Made by a program: the position numbers and the translations under genes
Part shown: piece after piece, positions 36,735 through 45,734 of the stretch
Numbering within the stretch: the first letter of the stretch is position 1
Layout of the letters: every line of letters begins with the position of its first letter
The notes under the pieces: model-generated
Told to the model about the DNA's origin: nothing
The model's database searches: none
What the model saw: the letters and a program-made list of their open reading frames with translations, nothing else
Assembly (NCBI GenBank): GCA_030690945.1
Contig: JAUYFM010000067.1
Span: 1-64,000, forward strand
Source of the DNA: Smithellaceae bacterium
GTDB taxonomy: Bacteria; Desulfobacterota; Syntrophia; Syntrophales; Smithellaceae
Direction: 5' to 3'
Length of the DNA: 64,000 bases

Positions 36735-37247
36735 TTGAGTCAGGTTTTTAAAATTAAGAAAGCCTTCAGGATTCCCTTTATCAGCGCCGTAACGCTTTTA
36801 TTTGTTCTTCTGGCGCTCAGTCTTTTCGATGGGCAACTCTGGGAACAAATTCTAATCGCGGCTATATGCGTTGTCACGCTGGTTATTGCCATAGAGACAC
36901 GTGAAAGAGAGTTTACCGTTTTCGAAAACGGCTTGCGTATTAAAAAATTTTTCCGCACGAAAGATTTTACCTGGGCGGAAATCACGTACCTGGGTGTCGT
37001 CATCATGCGCAATAAGGCTTACTTTCTTCTGACTACAACCAAAGGGTTTTATGTGTTTTCCAATCTTCTGCAAAATCATACGCTCCTGATCCGACATCTG
37101 GCGGACAAGCTTGGTGAGGAAAAAGTGGAGGCGGAAGTTAAAAGCTATCTGGAGGATCCCGTCGAACGGACATCTCTGGTTGTTTTGACTTGGATTGCCC
37201 TGATTATTATCGTCGCGATTATCCTGACCAAATTGATAAAATTATAA
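36735..37247 (+). CDS. membrane protein with a PH-like middle domain, function unknown
   Basis: A 170-residue protein starting at TTG 36735 after a GGAG site. Two adjacent hydrophobic helices occupy about 14-50. A soluble region follows (about 53-135) with the strand pattern TVFENGLRIKKFFRTKDFTWAEIT, reminiscent of small bacterial PH-like domains. A final helix is at about 148-168. I do not recognise a named family. It follows moaC by 14 nt and may be co-transcribed. Confidence 0.7.
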   Translation: MSQVFKIKKAFRIPFISAVTLLFVLLALSLFDGQLWEQILIAAICVVTLVIAIETREREFTVFENGLRIKKFFRTKDFTWAEITYLGVVIMRNKAYFLLTTTKGFYVFSNLLQNHTLLIRHLADKLGEEKVEAEVKSYLEDPVERTSLVVLTWIALIIIVAIILTKLIKL

Positions 37248-37332
37248 TTTCCGTTCGTCTCGTCGTTTTGAGCAGCAAAAATATTAAAGTGAATGGCATA
37301 TTTGAAAAGATGGATTCAAATGCAGGAGTTTC

Positions 37333-37644
37333 ATGGCTATGAGAGCAAAAAATCAGAATAAAACGGCAGCAGGCATCGACGTCCAGGAAACATGTTTCAC
37401 AGTCGTCGAAGAAATATTGGAAAAAAACTTGGATGATCTGGCTACGGTCTTATCCGTTTCCGACAACGGTAAAAGCAAACTTCACGAGGAAATCATGGCC
37501 ATGGTGGAAAAAGGTCTGTTCAAAATCGCCCTGCGTCGTTCCAGCTATGTCAAAAGCACAGCGGCGGCATTTCTGGGTATCAACCGCAATACGTTTACCG
37601 ATAAGATGGCCAAGCTGGGCATCGACTGCGAAAAAATCAAATAA
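37333..37644 (+). CDS. Fis-type helix-turn-helix protein
   Basis: A 103-residue protein whose C-terminal 40 residues (ALRRSSYVKSTAAAFLGINR, then NTFTDKMAKLGID) match the Fis/NtrC-type helix-turn-helix: helix, AAxxLGIxRxTxxxKxxxLGI, end. The N-terminal 60 residues are helical and may dimerise. AGGAG precedes ATG 37333. It could be a nucleoid or local regulator; its target is unknown. It lies upstream of the amino-sugar cluster and could regulate it. Confidence 0.75.
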   Translation: MAMRAKNQNKTAAGIDVQETCFTVVEEILEKNLDDLATVLSVSDNGKSKLHEEIMAMVEKGLFKIALRRSSYVKSTAAAFLGINRNTFTDKMAKLGIDCEKIK

Positions 37645-37989
37645 GGATCCCCGAAATATTTATATCCTGTATCGCTGAAAAAATCAGATCCGATTACCGG
37701 GAAAGAATCCATCCACTTCAGGAACGGTTATTGCAGACCCCATCGTAAACAACCGGGAAAACACGGACGACATACAAAGTGTCCGCCTTGATGCATGGCG
37801 TTAGGAATTGTTCGTAAGCACCATGCAAAACCAAGCTGGAAAAGGGTTTTCACACATCAAACCTGCCCGTTCCCGATGACCGGACAGGTTGACACGGGTA
37901 GAACCGCAGTCCAACAAAATTGTTGAAAAAAATACCGCATGGTGTAGCTAAAACTTGCCAGGATAAAGGACAAAGGGCAAAAGAAAATA
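37645..37989. other. intergenic region upstream of the large GlmS-like gene
   Basis: This 345-nt stretch has no credible gene. It holds an imperfect hairpin CCTGCCCG/CGGACAGG (37862-37888) followed by TTGACA, but no matching -10 at 16-18 nt. It also holds a short palindrome CAACAA-AA-TTGTTG (37912-37925) and GGAA-N6-TTTC (37838-37851). The region is long enough to carry the promoter and leader of the amino-sugar cluster. Confidence 0.5.
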
Positions 37990-40900
37990 ATGATTTATAC
38001 AAAAATGTTCAATACTCTAAAAAAAACATTCTTTTTTATTACACATTGCCAAATTTTTATCGGCGCTCATCCTGATGCTGTTGATAAACCAGCCATCATA
38101 TTTTTCCCGCTTCTTCCCGGTCAACTGAATTGCGGTTTTGCCGGATTGATGACGTGCCGCCTGCAGAGAAATCCTTTGGATATGACAGCCGATCTCTCGC
38201 TTATTGCCGTGTGGAAAAAAGTTAAAAGCGCCGGCTTGCAGACTGTCTTCACCAGGGAAAATTCTGCAGGGAATTATTTAAACGGTATGGAAGCCATCCA
38301 TGCCCTGGATATGGCCGTAACCCAACTCAAACAGGAAGACGCGCAGGAATTTCTTTTTTTTCAGACAGACAGATCGGCTGATTTGTTTCACACCGCTCAA
38401 GACATGACAAAGTTTCTGACTGATGAAGAGAAGCAGTTGGAAGATCAGGACGCTGTTATCAGCTCTGTTGATCTGGAAATAATCAATAGCCGGCTTCTTT
38501 CGCTCAAGGACATCTGCTGGATTCTGGAAAAAGATATTCTGGCCAATCTGCAAAAAATCCTCTCGCTTTCCGGCGCAGAGAAATCTTCTGCGGTCAATCC
38601 TTCCGCCTTTCGGAAATACCGGAAACTCAATCTGCTGTTAAACGCGCTGGATCGTCTGGAAGTTCGGGGACGCGACTCGGCGGGTCTTCAGTTAACCTTT
38701 GTTCTGAAAAATGACCAAGTGTTGCAGGAGATCATCCGGCAGATCCGGAAAAACGGATGGGATGATGATTATCAGAGGCGGACGCAAAAAGGCGACCTTG
38801 TCAACCAGTCCATTTTCATGTCAACCGGCCATAAAGACAATCCCGGCAGCGCCAGCGTTACGTTCACCTATAAAACCTTTTCCATCGTCGGCGAGTTGGG
38901 ACGCAATGTAGTTGATTTGAGACATTCCATTCAAAAGGATCACATCCTGCAATGCTTTACCGTGGGAGATTCGGATTGTGAAACAGCCCTGACGCATACC
39001 CGCTGGGCTTCCGTCGGCTCCATCACCGAGGAAAATTGCCATCCGGTAAACAATTATACAACCATTCAGTCCAACCCTGCCTATCCTCATTACTCCAACA
39101 TCGATGCGCAAATCAATGGGGTTCTCAATGGGGATATCGATAATTATCCGGCGCTCCGGAAGGCTTTGGAGGAAGACGGCGAATTGATCGCCTCACAGGT
39201 TACCACCGACACCAAAATCATTCCGCTGCAAATCGAAAAGTATCTGAAGGCGGGACAGAATCTGACGGAGGCGTTCCGCCTAGCCGTCAATGATTTTGAA
39301 GGGTCGCAGGCCATCGCCATGACCTGCAACCTGGAACCGGGTAAAATGTTTCTGGCGCTCAAGGGCAGCGGCCAGTCCATTTATGTGGGCGTGAATGACG
39401 ATCAATATATGTTTTCTTCTGAACTTTACGGCCTGGTGGAAGTCATGCCACGTTTCATCAAGATGAACGGTGAAGAAGCGGGCAACGGCAAAGCCGGCGG
39501 ACAGATTTTCATCTTGGACCAGAATCGCGGCGGTGGCATAAAGGGCATCACCGCCTGCTTCTATGACGGCGTTGCCATTCCTCTCGCGGACGACGATTTA
39601 CAAACCGCGGAAATCACCACACGGGATATCGACCGCAGCGATTACCCGCACTTTTTCCTCAAGGAAATTTCCGAATCCGCCCTGTCCATTAAAAGAACCC
39701 TGCGTGGCAAATACCGAATCGTCGCATCCGGTCAATCCGCCCTGCAAGTCACGTTTAATTTGGGTCCGGATATCGTTCCTTCCGCTGTGCGCAATGGACT
39801 TCAAAACGGCTCAATTAAAAACATCATCGTCATCGGTCATGGAACAGCAGCCGTGGCAGGCCAAGTCTTAGCCGATACTCTGTCTTATTATCTCAAAGGC
39901 AGCCACCTCAACATCCTTGCCCGTATCGCCTCGGAACTAAGCGGTTTCGGACTGAAAGACGATCTGGCCGACACGCTCGTTATTCCGATCACGCAATCGG
40001 GCACGACCACCGACACCAACCGGGCTGTGGCCATGGCTCGGGAACGCAGCGCGCAAATCATCTCCATCGTCAACCGCAGACAATCGGATATTACCGCCAA
40101 ATCACACGGCGTCTTTTATACCAGCGACGGCCGAGATATTGAAATGTCAGTTGCCTCCACCAAAGCTTTCTACGCCCAAATTGTCGCGGGACAAGTGCTG
40201 GCGCTGTTTATCGCCCAGCTTTTGGGATCGCGGACCGATGAAGACATCGCGACAGCGCTCAAACATCTTGAATCCGCGCCACGTCTGATGGAACGGATAT
40301 TTGACAGTCGTGAAGCCATTGCCGCCTCGGTGAAAAAAACAGCCGGCAAGCGTTTCTGGGCGATTGTGGGCAGCGGCCCCAACAAGGCGGCGGCGGACGA
40401 AATCCGCATCAAACTGTCGGAGCTTTGCTACAAAACGATTTCCACGGACATCGTGGAAAACAAAAAACACATCGATCTGTCCGCCGAACCGCTGATTCTG
40501 GTATGCGCCGCCGGCAACCCCGAGGCGGTTGTGGAAGACGTGGTCAAGGATGTCGCGATATTCAGAGCACATAAGGCAACCACCGTCGTTTTCGCCGATG
40601 AAGGCGATCACCGATTTGACGCCGTCGCCGACGCGGTCATCGCCATACCCATCGCACCTGCGCCCCTGCCGGTGATCCTCAATACCATGGCCGGCCATCT
40701 GTGGGGTTACTTTGCGGCGCGTGCCATTGATGAAGAGGCACAGATTTTCCGCGAATTCCGCAGCCGCCTGGCGACGGAATTGACGAAAAGGACAAAAAAT
40801 AAATTATCTATTTTTGACATTTTTGACATGATTGCCGATGTTTCTTTTTGCCGGATCATTAATGATTTTTATGCCCTGTTCAAATCCCAAAGCCAAAACG

Positions 40901-41745
40901 GAGCGTTCAGCGTTCTAGCCGGCCAAACCATTGCCGATCTGTTGCTCTTGTTGAAATATGCCTCAGGCAAGCTGCCGCTGCAGGACATTCGCCAGGAATT
41001 CAAAGGAGAAGAGGATCTGCTCAATCCGTTTGATCTTCTGGACGCAATGCTCGGAACGGCCATTGATGAGTTGACTCGTCCGATTGACGCCATCCGCCAT
41101 CAGGCCAAAACCGTCACAGTGGGCACCAGCCGGAAGGAAAAAGAACTCAAAGGCATCGTGTTCGACCTGCTCGAAACCCTCAAGTTTTCCGCGAAAAATA
41201 TGACCTATCGCAATATTCTATCGATCCATCGCCTCCAGCCTGCCCTGGCAGCAGTACGGGGATATACGGTTTATGATATCAGCGGTCTTGATGAACAGAG
41301 TCATCCCACGCAAGATTCGACCATTGCGATCCGCGTCAAAAGCGGCGTGGCCAATGATATGAAGTCACGCGCGGATCATTCCACAACGCTGATGGGAGTG
41401 AAAAAAACCATCGTCAGCACAGGCCATGTCTATCTGGGCCGGGGCAAAACAGACAGCGCCCCGATTATGATCATCCCTCTGCAGGGTGCAGGCGCCCAAA
41501 TCGTGAACCTGCTGCTGATTCACATCATCTTCAATGAAACACTGAACCTGTCGGAAAAAATGGAGGTACTGGGATACCGGTATGACGATATCCGCAACCT
41601 GATTAATGAATACAACCTCGCCTGGAACGACCGGTATTTGGATACTCTGTCGTTGGAATCGCTTTTCAGCGAATCTATTGAAATAATTGCCGGACGGATA
41701 AAATCACAGCACAGCCAATTCCAGACTCAGCATAAACTTTCATAA
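37990..41745 (+). CDS. giant GlmS-like glutamine:fructose-6-phosphate amidotransferase (1251 residues)
   Basis: A relative of glucosamine-6-phosphate synthase about twice the usual size (about 610). The glutaminase half includes NCGFAGL (Cys48), then about 170 inserted residues, LEVRGRDSAG (about 221-230), THTRWAS (about 334-340), INGVLNGD and TTDTKII. These preserve the Arg, Asn-Gly and Asp positions of GlmS. The first SIS domain (about 605-760) has TQSGTTTDT and ASTKAF. The second (about 785-905) keeps Glu811 and His827, spaced 16 residues apart like E. coli Glu488 and His504. About 310 further residues (940-1251) are unfamiliar. Cys48 is not at the N-terminus, so a propeptide would have to be removed for activity. 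It precedes a DUF128 regulator, a beta-helix protein and glmM. Confidence 0.85.
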   Translation: MIYTKMFNTLKKTFFFITHCQIFIGAHPDAVDKPAIIFFPLLPGQLNCGFAGLMTCRLQRNPLDMTADLSLIAVWKKVKSAGLQTVFTRENSAGNYLNGMEAIHALDMAVTQLKQEDAQEFLFFQTDRSADLFHTAQDMTKFLTDEEKQLEDQDAVISSVDLEIINSRLLSLKDICWILEKDILANLQKILSLSGAEKSSAVNPSAFRKYRKLNLLLNALDRLEVRGRDSAGLQLTFVLKNDQVLQEIIRQIRKNGWDDDYQRRTQKGDLVNQSIFMSTGHKDNPGSASVTFTYKTFSIVGELGRNVVDLRHSIQKDHILQCFTVGDSDCETALTHTRWASVGSITEENCHPVNNYTTIQSNPAYPHYSNIDAQINGVLNGDIDNYPALRKALEEDGELIASQVTTDTKIIPLQIEKYLKAGQNLTEAFRLAVNDFEGSQAIAMTCNLEPGKMFLALKGSGQSIYVGVNDDQYMFSSELYGLVEVMPRFIKMNGEEAGNGKAGGQIFILDQNRGGGIKGITACFYDGVAIPLADDDLQTAEITTRDIDRSDYPHFFLKEISESALSIKRTLRGKYRIVASGQSALQVTFNLGPDIVPSAVRNGLQNGSIKNIIVIGHGTAAVAGQVLADTLSYYLKGSHLNILARIASELSGFGLKDDLADTLVIPITQSGTTTDTNRAVAMARERSAQIISIVNRRQSDITAKSHGVFYTSDGRDIEMSVASTKAFYAQIVAGQVLALFIAQLLGSRTDEDIATALKHLESAPRLMERIFDSREAIAASVKKTAGKRFWAIVGSGPNKAAADEIRIKLSELCYKTISTDIVENKKHIDLSAEPLILVCAAGNPEAVVEDVVKDVAIFRAHKATTVVFADEGDHRFDAVADAVIAIPIAPAPLPVILNTMAGHLWGYFAARAIDEEAQIFREFRSRLATELTKRTKNKLSIFDIFDMIADVSFCRIINDFYALFKSQSQNGAFSVLAGQTIADLLLLLKYASGKLPLQDIRQEFKGEEDLLNPFDLLDAMLGTAIDELTRPIDAIRHQAKTVTVGTSRKEKELKGIVFDLLETLKFSAKNMTYRNILSIHRLQPALAAVRGYTVYDISGLDEQSHPTQDSTIAIRVKSGVANDMKSRADHSTTLMGVKKTIVSTGHVYLGRGKTDSAPIMIIPLQGAGAQIVNLLLIHIIFNETLNLSEKMEVLGYRYDDIRNLINEYNLAWNDRYLDTLSLESLFSESIEIIAGRIKSQHSQFQTQHKLS

Positions 41746-41787
41746 TGGCTGAAACTTTTGCAAATTAAGCGCTTGTCCGGATCAATA

Positions 41788-41813
41788 TGAAAAAATCAAA
41801 TTTTCGTTTGACA
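41788..41813 (+). promoter_or_regulatory. possible -35 box and dyad upstream of the DUF128 regulator
   Basis: TTGACA lies at 41808-41813, but no good -10 follows at 17 nt (TAGGTA at 41831). Just upstream is GAAAA-N7-TTTTC (about 41789-41805), a symmetric site that could be an autoregulatory operator. The evidence is weak. Confidence 0.3.
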
Positions 41814-41871
41814 AAGTAGTTTTTTGAAAGTAGGTATACGGCAAACGATAGCCGATTGCGATGGAAAACGC

Positions 41872-42873
41872 ATGAAAGAGCTTTTTAAGCCTGAAGACAT
41901 TGAACGAAAAGTCATCCTCATTCTGAAAATTTTGCACGAAAGCCCGGAACCGATGGGTGCGCGTGTGATTGCCCGCAGGATGTTGGAGCGCAACGTGCAA
42001 CTCAGCGAAAGGACGGTCCGCTATCATCTCAAGATTATGGACGAACGGGGACTTACCCAACTGGTAGGCAGGCGCGACGGCCGGGTCATCACAGAGCAGG
42101 GACTTGCCGAAGTATCCGACGCCCGTGTGCAGGACAAGATTGGCCTTTCCATTTCACGCATAGACATCCTTTCCTTCAAGACAACTTTTGATGTCAAAAA
42201 GAAGCGTGGTCTGGTGCCGGTTAATATCTCCTTCTTCCCGAAAGAGCAGTTTAATCAAGCCCTGAAGATCATGAAGCCTGTCTTTCAAAAAAAGCTGGCC
42301 GTCAGCTCACGCGTCGCAGTAGCACAGGCCGGCAAAACCCTGGGTGATATTGTGGTGCCTCAGGGTAAAGTGGGATTCGCAACCGTGTGCAGTATCGTGA
42401 TCAATGGCGTTCTTTTAAAGCATGGCATTCCCATTGATTCCAAGTTTGGCGGTATTCTCCAGATGAGAAAAGGGGAAATATTGAGATTTGTGGAGCTGAT
42501 TCATTACGCCGGCTCATCGCTCGATCCTTCGGAAATCTTTATTCGCGGAAAGATGACCTCTGTCGGACAAGTGGTGGCTGAAGGCGAGGGGAAAATTTTG
42601 GCCAATTTCCGTGAAATACCCGCACTGAGCCGAAGCCTGGTTGACCGCGTAGTCGATGACTTTGCCAAGACCGGTATTCATGGCGTCTTATCCATCGGCA
42701 GTATCGGCCATCCTGTGTGTCAGACCCATGTGGATATGAATAAGATCGGGATGATTCTTATCGGCGGCTTGAACCCGGTTGCTGCGGTCGGTGAAGAAGG
42801 TTTTGATGTGGACAATAAGGCCATGTCCACGGTGATGGAATTTGAAAAGCTAAAGGATATTGAGACGCTTTAG
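41872..42873 (+). CDS. DUF128/NrpR-type winged-helix regulator
   Basis: About 334 residues. An N-terminal winged helix (about 5-85) contains ERKVILILKILHESPEPMGARVIARRM and the LSERTVRYHLKIMDERGL recognition segment. One NrpR (DUF128) domain spans about 100-334, with VPVNISFFPKEQF, TVCSIVINGVLLKHGIPIDSKFGG, and TGIHGVLSIGSIGHP. The family is best known as NrpR, the nitrogen repressor of methanogens that binds 2-oxoglutarate. Bacterial copies with one DUF128 domain are little studied. I chose ATG 41872 rather than TTG 41824 because the winged helix begins here. Position inside the amino-sugar block suggests local control, perhaps in response to nitrogen status. Confidence 0.85.
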   Translation: MKELFKPEDIERKVILILKILHESPEPMGARVIARRMLERNVQLSERTVRYHLKIMDERGLTQLVGRRDGRVITEQGLAEVSDARVQDKIGLSISRIDILSFKTTFDVKKKRGLVPVNISFFPKEQFNQALKIMKPVFQKKLAVSSRVAVAQAGKTLGDIVVPQGKVGFATVCSIVINGVLLKHGIPIDSKFGGILQMRKGEILRFVELIHYAGSSLDPSEIFIRGKMTSVGQVVAEGEGKILANFREIPALSRSLVDRVVDDFAKTGIHGVLSIGSIGHPVCQTHVDMNKIGMILIGGLNPVAAVGEEGFDVDNKAMSTVMEFEKLKDIETL

Positions 42874-42876
42874 ATA

Positions 42877-42894
42877 TCACGAGAAATGTCGTGA
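42877..42894. promoter_or_regulatory. perfect dyad TCACGA-N6-TCGTGA upstream of the beta-helix gene
   Basis: A symmetric site with 6-bp arms and a 6-nt spacer, flanked by GATA on the left and, with a 3-nt bulge, TATC on the right. It begins 4 nt after the regulator's stop codon and ends 36 nt before the next gene. The half-site-N6-half-site layout resembles NrpR operators in archaea (GGAA-N6-TTCC), though the bases differ. It lacks a U-run, so a terminator is less likely. Confidence 0.4.
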
Positions 42895-42930
42895 GCATAT
42901 CAACACATCGCGGCGTGTCATTGAATAAGG

Positions 42931-44202
42931 TTGCAGGGAGGCGCTATGGATTTTAAGCCGAAATCCTATGAAAAAATTTGTCAACTGATCGATCGCGGCG
43001 TAGATATTCCCAACCCCGGAACACTCGATATCGGCAATGAAATCAATGTCGATCAAATTTCGGGAAAGGGCGTTACGATTTATCCGGGTTGCCGGATCTA
43101 TGGCGCAAAAACTGTTATTTCCTCCGGCTGCAAGCTGGGCTGCGAGGCGCCGGTCACGATTGAAGACTGCCAACTTGGACCGGCAGTCGAGCTCAAAGGC
43201 GGCTTCTTCAGTAAATCTGTTTTTTTGGAAAAAGCAAATATGGGCATGGGCGCGCACGTCCGTGAAGGATGCATTCTGGAGGAAGAAGCCGGCGGCGCCC
43301 ATTGCGTAGGATTAAAACAAACCATTCTTTTTCCCTTCGTAACACTGGGCAGCTTGATCAACTTCTGTGACTGCCTGATGGCCGGCGGCACCAGCCGAAG
43401 CAACCATAGCGAAGTGGGAAGCTCCTATATCCATTTCAATTTCACGCCGGATGCCGACAAAACAACGCCTTCAATGCTTGGCGATGTCCCCCGGGGGGTG
43501 ATGCTCAACCAGCCCCCCATTTTTCTAGGTGGTCAGGGAGGGATCATCGGTCCCGTGCGTCTGGGATACGGCAATATCGTAGCGGCGGGCTCCATCCTGC
43601 GGCATGATTATTCCGGAGACAATCAACTAATCTTCGAGACGGCCCCGGCAAGCAGTGTGAAGGACTTCGTTCCAGCAGCCTACCCCGGGCTCGGTCGTGT
43701 TGTGGAAAACAATATTCTCTATCTGGCCAACCTGACGGCTCTTGAATCGTGGTACACGCATGTCAGAAAGCCGTTTCTGGAAATCCAACCATACGGGCTT
43801 CTCCTGTATGCAGGCGTCGCGGAACAACTTTCCGCAGCGAAAAAGGAACGTCTCAAAAGATTAAAGGCGCTGGCGGAGAAAGCCAAAGCGGCAGCCAGCA
43901 AAAACCGGCAGGGTGCAGCAGCCGGTGCAAGACAGGAGCTCTCTGGGCAAATCGGCTTCATAGAAGGACTCTTCACTGGGAAAATGCCGGACGTCCTGGC
44001 CGCGACGGATCCATCCCGTGAGGCCTTTCTCAATGATTTCGGAAAGGCCACAGAAAACAACAAAGCGAATTACCTCACGGCTATTCAGGGTCTGCCCGTG
44101 GAGATTTCGTTAAAAGGTGTTATATGGCTAAATGGCATAGTCGATGCTCTTGCCCAAAAGGTCACGCAGGCTCTGCCGTCACTGGATTTATTCAAAAAAT
44201 AA
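42931..44202 (+). CDS. left-handed beta-helix protein, UDP-GlcNAc pyrophosphorylase-related
   Basis: A protein frequently labelled UDP-N-acetylglucosamine pyrophosphorylase. ATG 42946 is also in frame if the initiation codon at 42931 is not used. Residues about 20-260 form hexapeptide-type repeats (GKGVTIYPGCRIYGAKTVIS, GCKLGCEAPVTIEDCQLG, GGQGGIIGPVRLGYGNIVAAGS), a left-handed beta-helix like the GlmU acetyltransferase half. No nucleotidyltransferase domain with GxGTRM is present, so it cannot be a whole GlmU. The C-terminal part (about 300-423) is helical and Lys/Ala-rich. In this context it may acetylate glucosamine-1-phosphate made by the adjacent GlmM, which is inference. Confidence 0.75.
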   Translation: MQGGAMDFKPKSYEKICQLIDRGVDIPNPGTLDIGNEINVDQISGKGVTIYPGCRIYGAKTVISSGCKLGCEAPVTIEDCQLGPAVELKGGFFSKSVFLEKANMGMGAHVREGCILEEEAGGAHCVGLKQTILFPFVTLGSLINFCDCLMAGGTSRSNHSEVGSSYIHFNFTPDADKTTPSMLGDVPRGVMLNQPPIFLGGQGGIIGPVRLGYGNIVAAGSILRHDYSGDNQLIFETAPASSVKDFVPAAYPGLGRVVENNILYLANLTALESWYTHVRKPFLEIQPYGLLLYAGVAEQLSAAKKERLKRLKALAEKAKAAASKNRQGAAAGARQELSGQIGFIEGLFTGKMPDVLAATDPSREAFLNDFGKATENNKANYLTAIQGLPVEISLKGVIWLNGIVDALAQKVTQALPSLDLFKK

Positions 44203-44214
44203 TAGTCAACCACT

Positions 44215-44269
44215 TCGCGAGCTCGCTGTCGTGGCATGAAATGAACGTATTTATATCGCGAGCTCGCTG
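44215..44269. repeat. direct repeat of a 14-mer upstream of glmM
   Basis: TCGCGAGCTCGCTG occurs at 44215-44228 and again at 44256-44269, spaced 41 nt start to start. Each copy contains the palindrome CGAGCTCG. It may be a remnant of a duplicated intergenic repeat. Confidence 0.6.
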
Positions 44270-44287
44270 CGGCGAATTAACGCTCGT

Positions 44288-44301
44288 CCCGCAACAGCGG
44301 G
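44288..44301 (+). terminator. weak hairpin upstream of glmM
   Basis: CCCGC-AACA-GCGGG followed by ATTAAAATAATTTT. The stem is good but the U-run is interrupted, so this is either a weak terminator after the beta-helix gene or a structured leader of glmM. Confidence 0.35.
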
Positions 44302-44360
44302 ATTAAAATAATTTTGATCAGTTGATTCACAAGCAGTAAATCATTGCAAAAAGGAGAATA

Positions 44361-45713
44361 ATGATGGGGAAATTATTTGGAACCGACGGAATCAGAGGAG
44401 AAGCCAACCGCTATCCGATGAACGCGGCAATAGCTTTCAGTGTCGGGCAGGCCGTCGCACACCTGTTTAAAAAAGACAAACACCGTGCCCACGTGATCAT
44501 TGGAAAGGATACCCGGATTTCGGGATACATGCTGGAGAGTTCACTGGAAGCGGGAATCACGTCCATGGGAGGGTGCCCTATCCTTGTCGGCGTGCTGCCC
44601 ACCCCGGGAATTGCCTTCATCGCCCAAAGCATGCGGGCTGACGCCGGCATTGTCATTTCCGCTTCACACAATCCCTTCCAGGATAATGGCCTGAAAATTT
44701 TTGGCGGTGACGGTTTTAAATTGACCGATGAAGAGGAAGACAGTATTGAAGACCTGATCCTTAATGAAAAGCTTTCTGAACTAATGCCGACAGCCAGCGG
44801 AATGGGAAAAGCCGCCCGCCTGGATGATGTTAACGGACGTTACATCGTTTTTCTGAAAAATTCTTTTCCCCGTAATCTTTCCATGGAGGGGATGAAAATC
44901 GTTTTGGATACCGCCAACGGCGCAACATACAAAGTGGCACCTAACGCCTTTATTGAACTGGGCGCCGATGTTGAAGTCATTCACAACACGCCGGACGGTG
45001 TAAACATCAACGCCAAGTGCGGATCACAGCACACAGAGGACCTCAGGAAGAAAGTCGTGGAAAGCGGCGCGGCCATTGGCCTGGCCTTTGACGGGGACGG
45101 CGACCGCCTCATTGCCGTGGATGAAAAGGGTAACGAGATCACCGGCGATCAGATTCTCATCATCTGTGCCAATATCTTGAAAAAAGAAGGCAAATTGAAA
45201 AACGATCTTCTGGTCAGCACGGTGATGAGTAACCTCGGCTTAAAGGTTGCCTGCAAGAAATACGGCTTTAAGCACCATGCCTCTAAAGTGGGAGACCGCT
45301 ATGTCCTCGAAGACATGCTGCGGATGGGATCCGTGATCGGTGGTGAGGAAGCAGGTCATATGATCTTTCTGGATCATCACACCACTGGTGACGGCATTAT
45401 TGCCGCCATGCAGCTCGTTGCCGCGATGGCGAAAGAAGGCAAACCACTTTCCGAACTGGCGCGCATGATGGATATTTTCCCGCAGAAATTGATCAATGTT
45501 GATGTCAAAAGCAAGCCGGATCTTGATAAAGTTCCGAAGCTGGTAGAAGCCATCTCGCAAATAGAAAAAGAACTGGGTGAAGAAGGACGCGTTCTGGTCC
45601 GGTATTCCGGCACTCAGAATATGTGTCGTGTCATGGTGGAAGGACCTTCCGATCTGGTAACCGCAAAATATTGTCAACAGCTCGCCGATATCGTAAAAAG
45701 TGAACTGGGATAG
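44361..45713 (+). CDS. glmM: phosphoglucosamine mutase
   Basis: Converts glucosamine-6-phosphate to glucosamine-1-phosphate on the way to UDP-GlcNAc. It has the phosphoserine loop GIVISASHNPFQDNGLKIF, the metal loop LAFDGDGDRLIAVD, the sugar-binding GGEEAGHMIF and the phosphate-binding RYSGTQNMCRVMVEG. Length 450 is typical. AAGGAG lies upstream; two adjacent ATGs begin the frame. Its presence next to the giant GlmS supports an amino-sugar function for the cluster. Confidence 0.96.
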   Translation: MMGKLFGTDGIRGEANRYPMNAAIAFSVGQAVAHLFKKDKHRAHVIIGKDTRISGYMLESSLEAGITSMGGCPILVGVLPTPGIAFIAQSMRADAGIVISASHNPFQDNGLKIFGGDGFKLTDEEEDSIEDLILNEKLSELMPTASGMGKAARLDDVNGRYIVFLKNSFPRNLSMEGMKIVLDTANGATYKVAPNAFIELGADVEVIHNTPDGVNINAKCGSQHTEDLRKKVVESGAAIGLAFDGDGDRLIAVDEKGNEITGDQILIICANILKKEGKLKNDLLVSTVMSNLGLKVACKKYGFKHHASKVGDRYVLEDMLRMGSVIGGEEAGHMIFLDHHTTGDGIIAAMQLVAAMAKEGKPLSELARMMDIFPQKLINVDVKSKPDLDKVPKLVEAISQIEKELGEEGRVLVRYSGTQNMCRVMVEGPSDLVTAKYCQQLADIVKSELG

Positions 45714-45734
45714 TTTGAAGGAGAACAATAAATC

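Noticed and set aside
37795-37815. Sigma-54 promoter (TGGCGTTAGGAATTGTT)
   Set aside because: The -12 GC is missing and the site is far from the start codon; there is no sigma-54 activator other than a short Fis-like protein.
37838-37851. NrpR-type operator GGAA-N6-TTTC upstream of the giant GlmS
   Set aside because: It misses one base of the archaeal consensus, and such a short site is expected by chance in this length of DNA.
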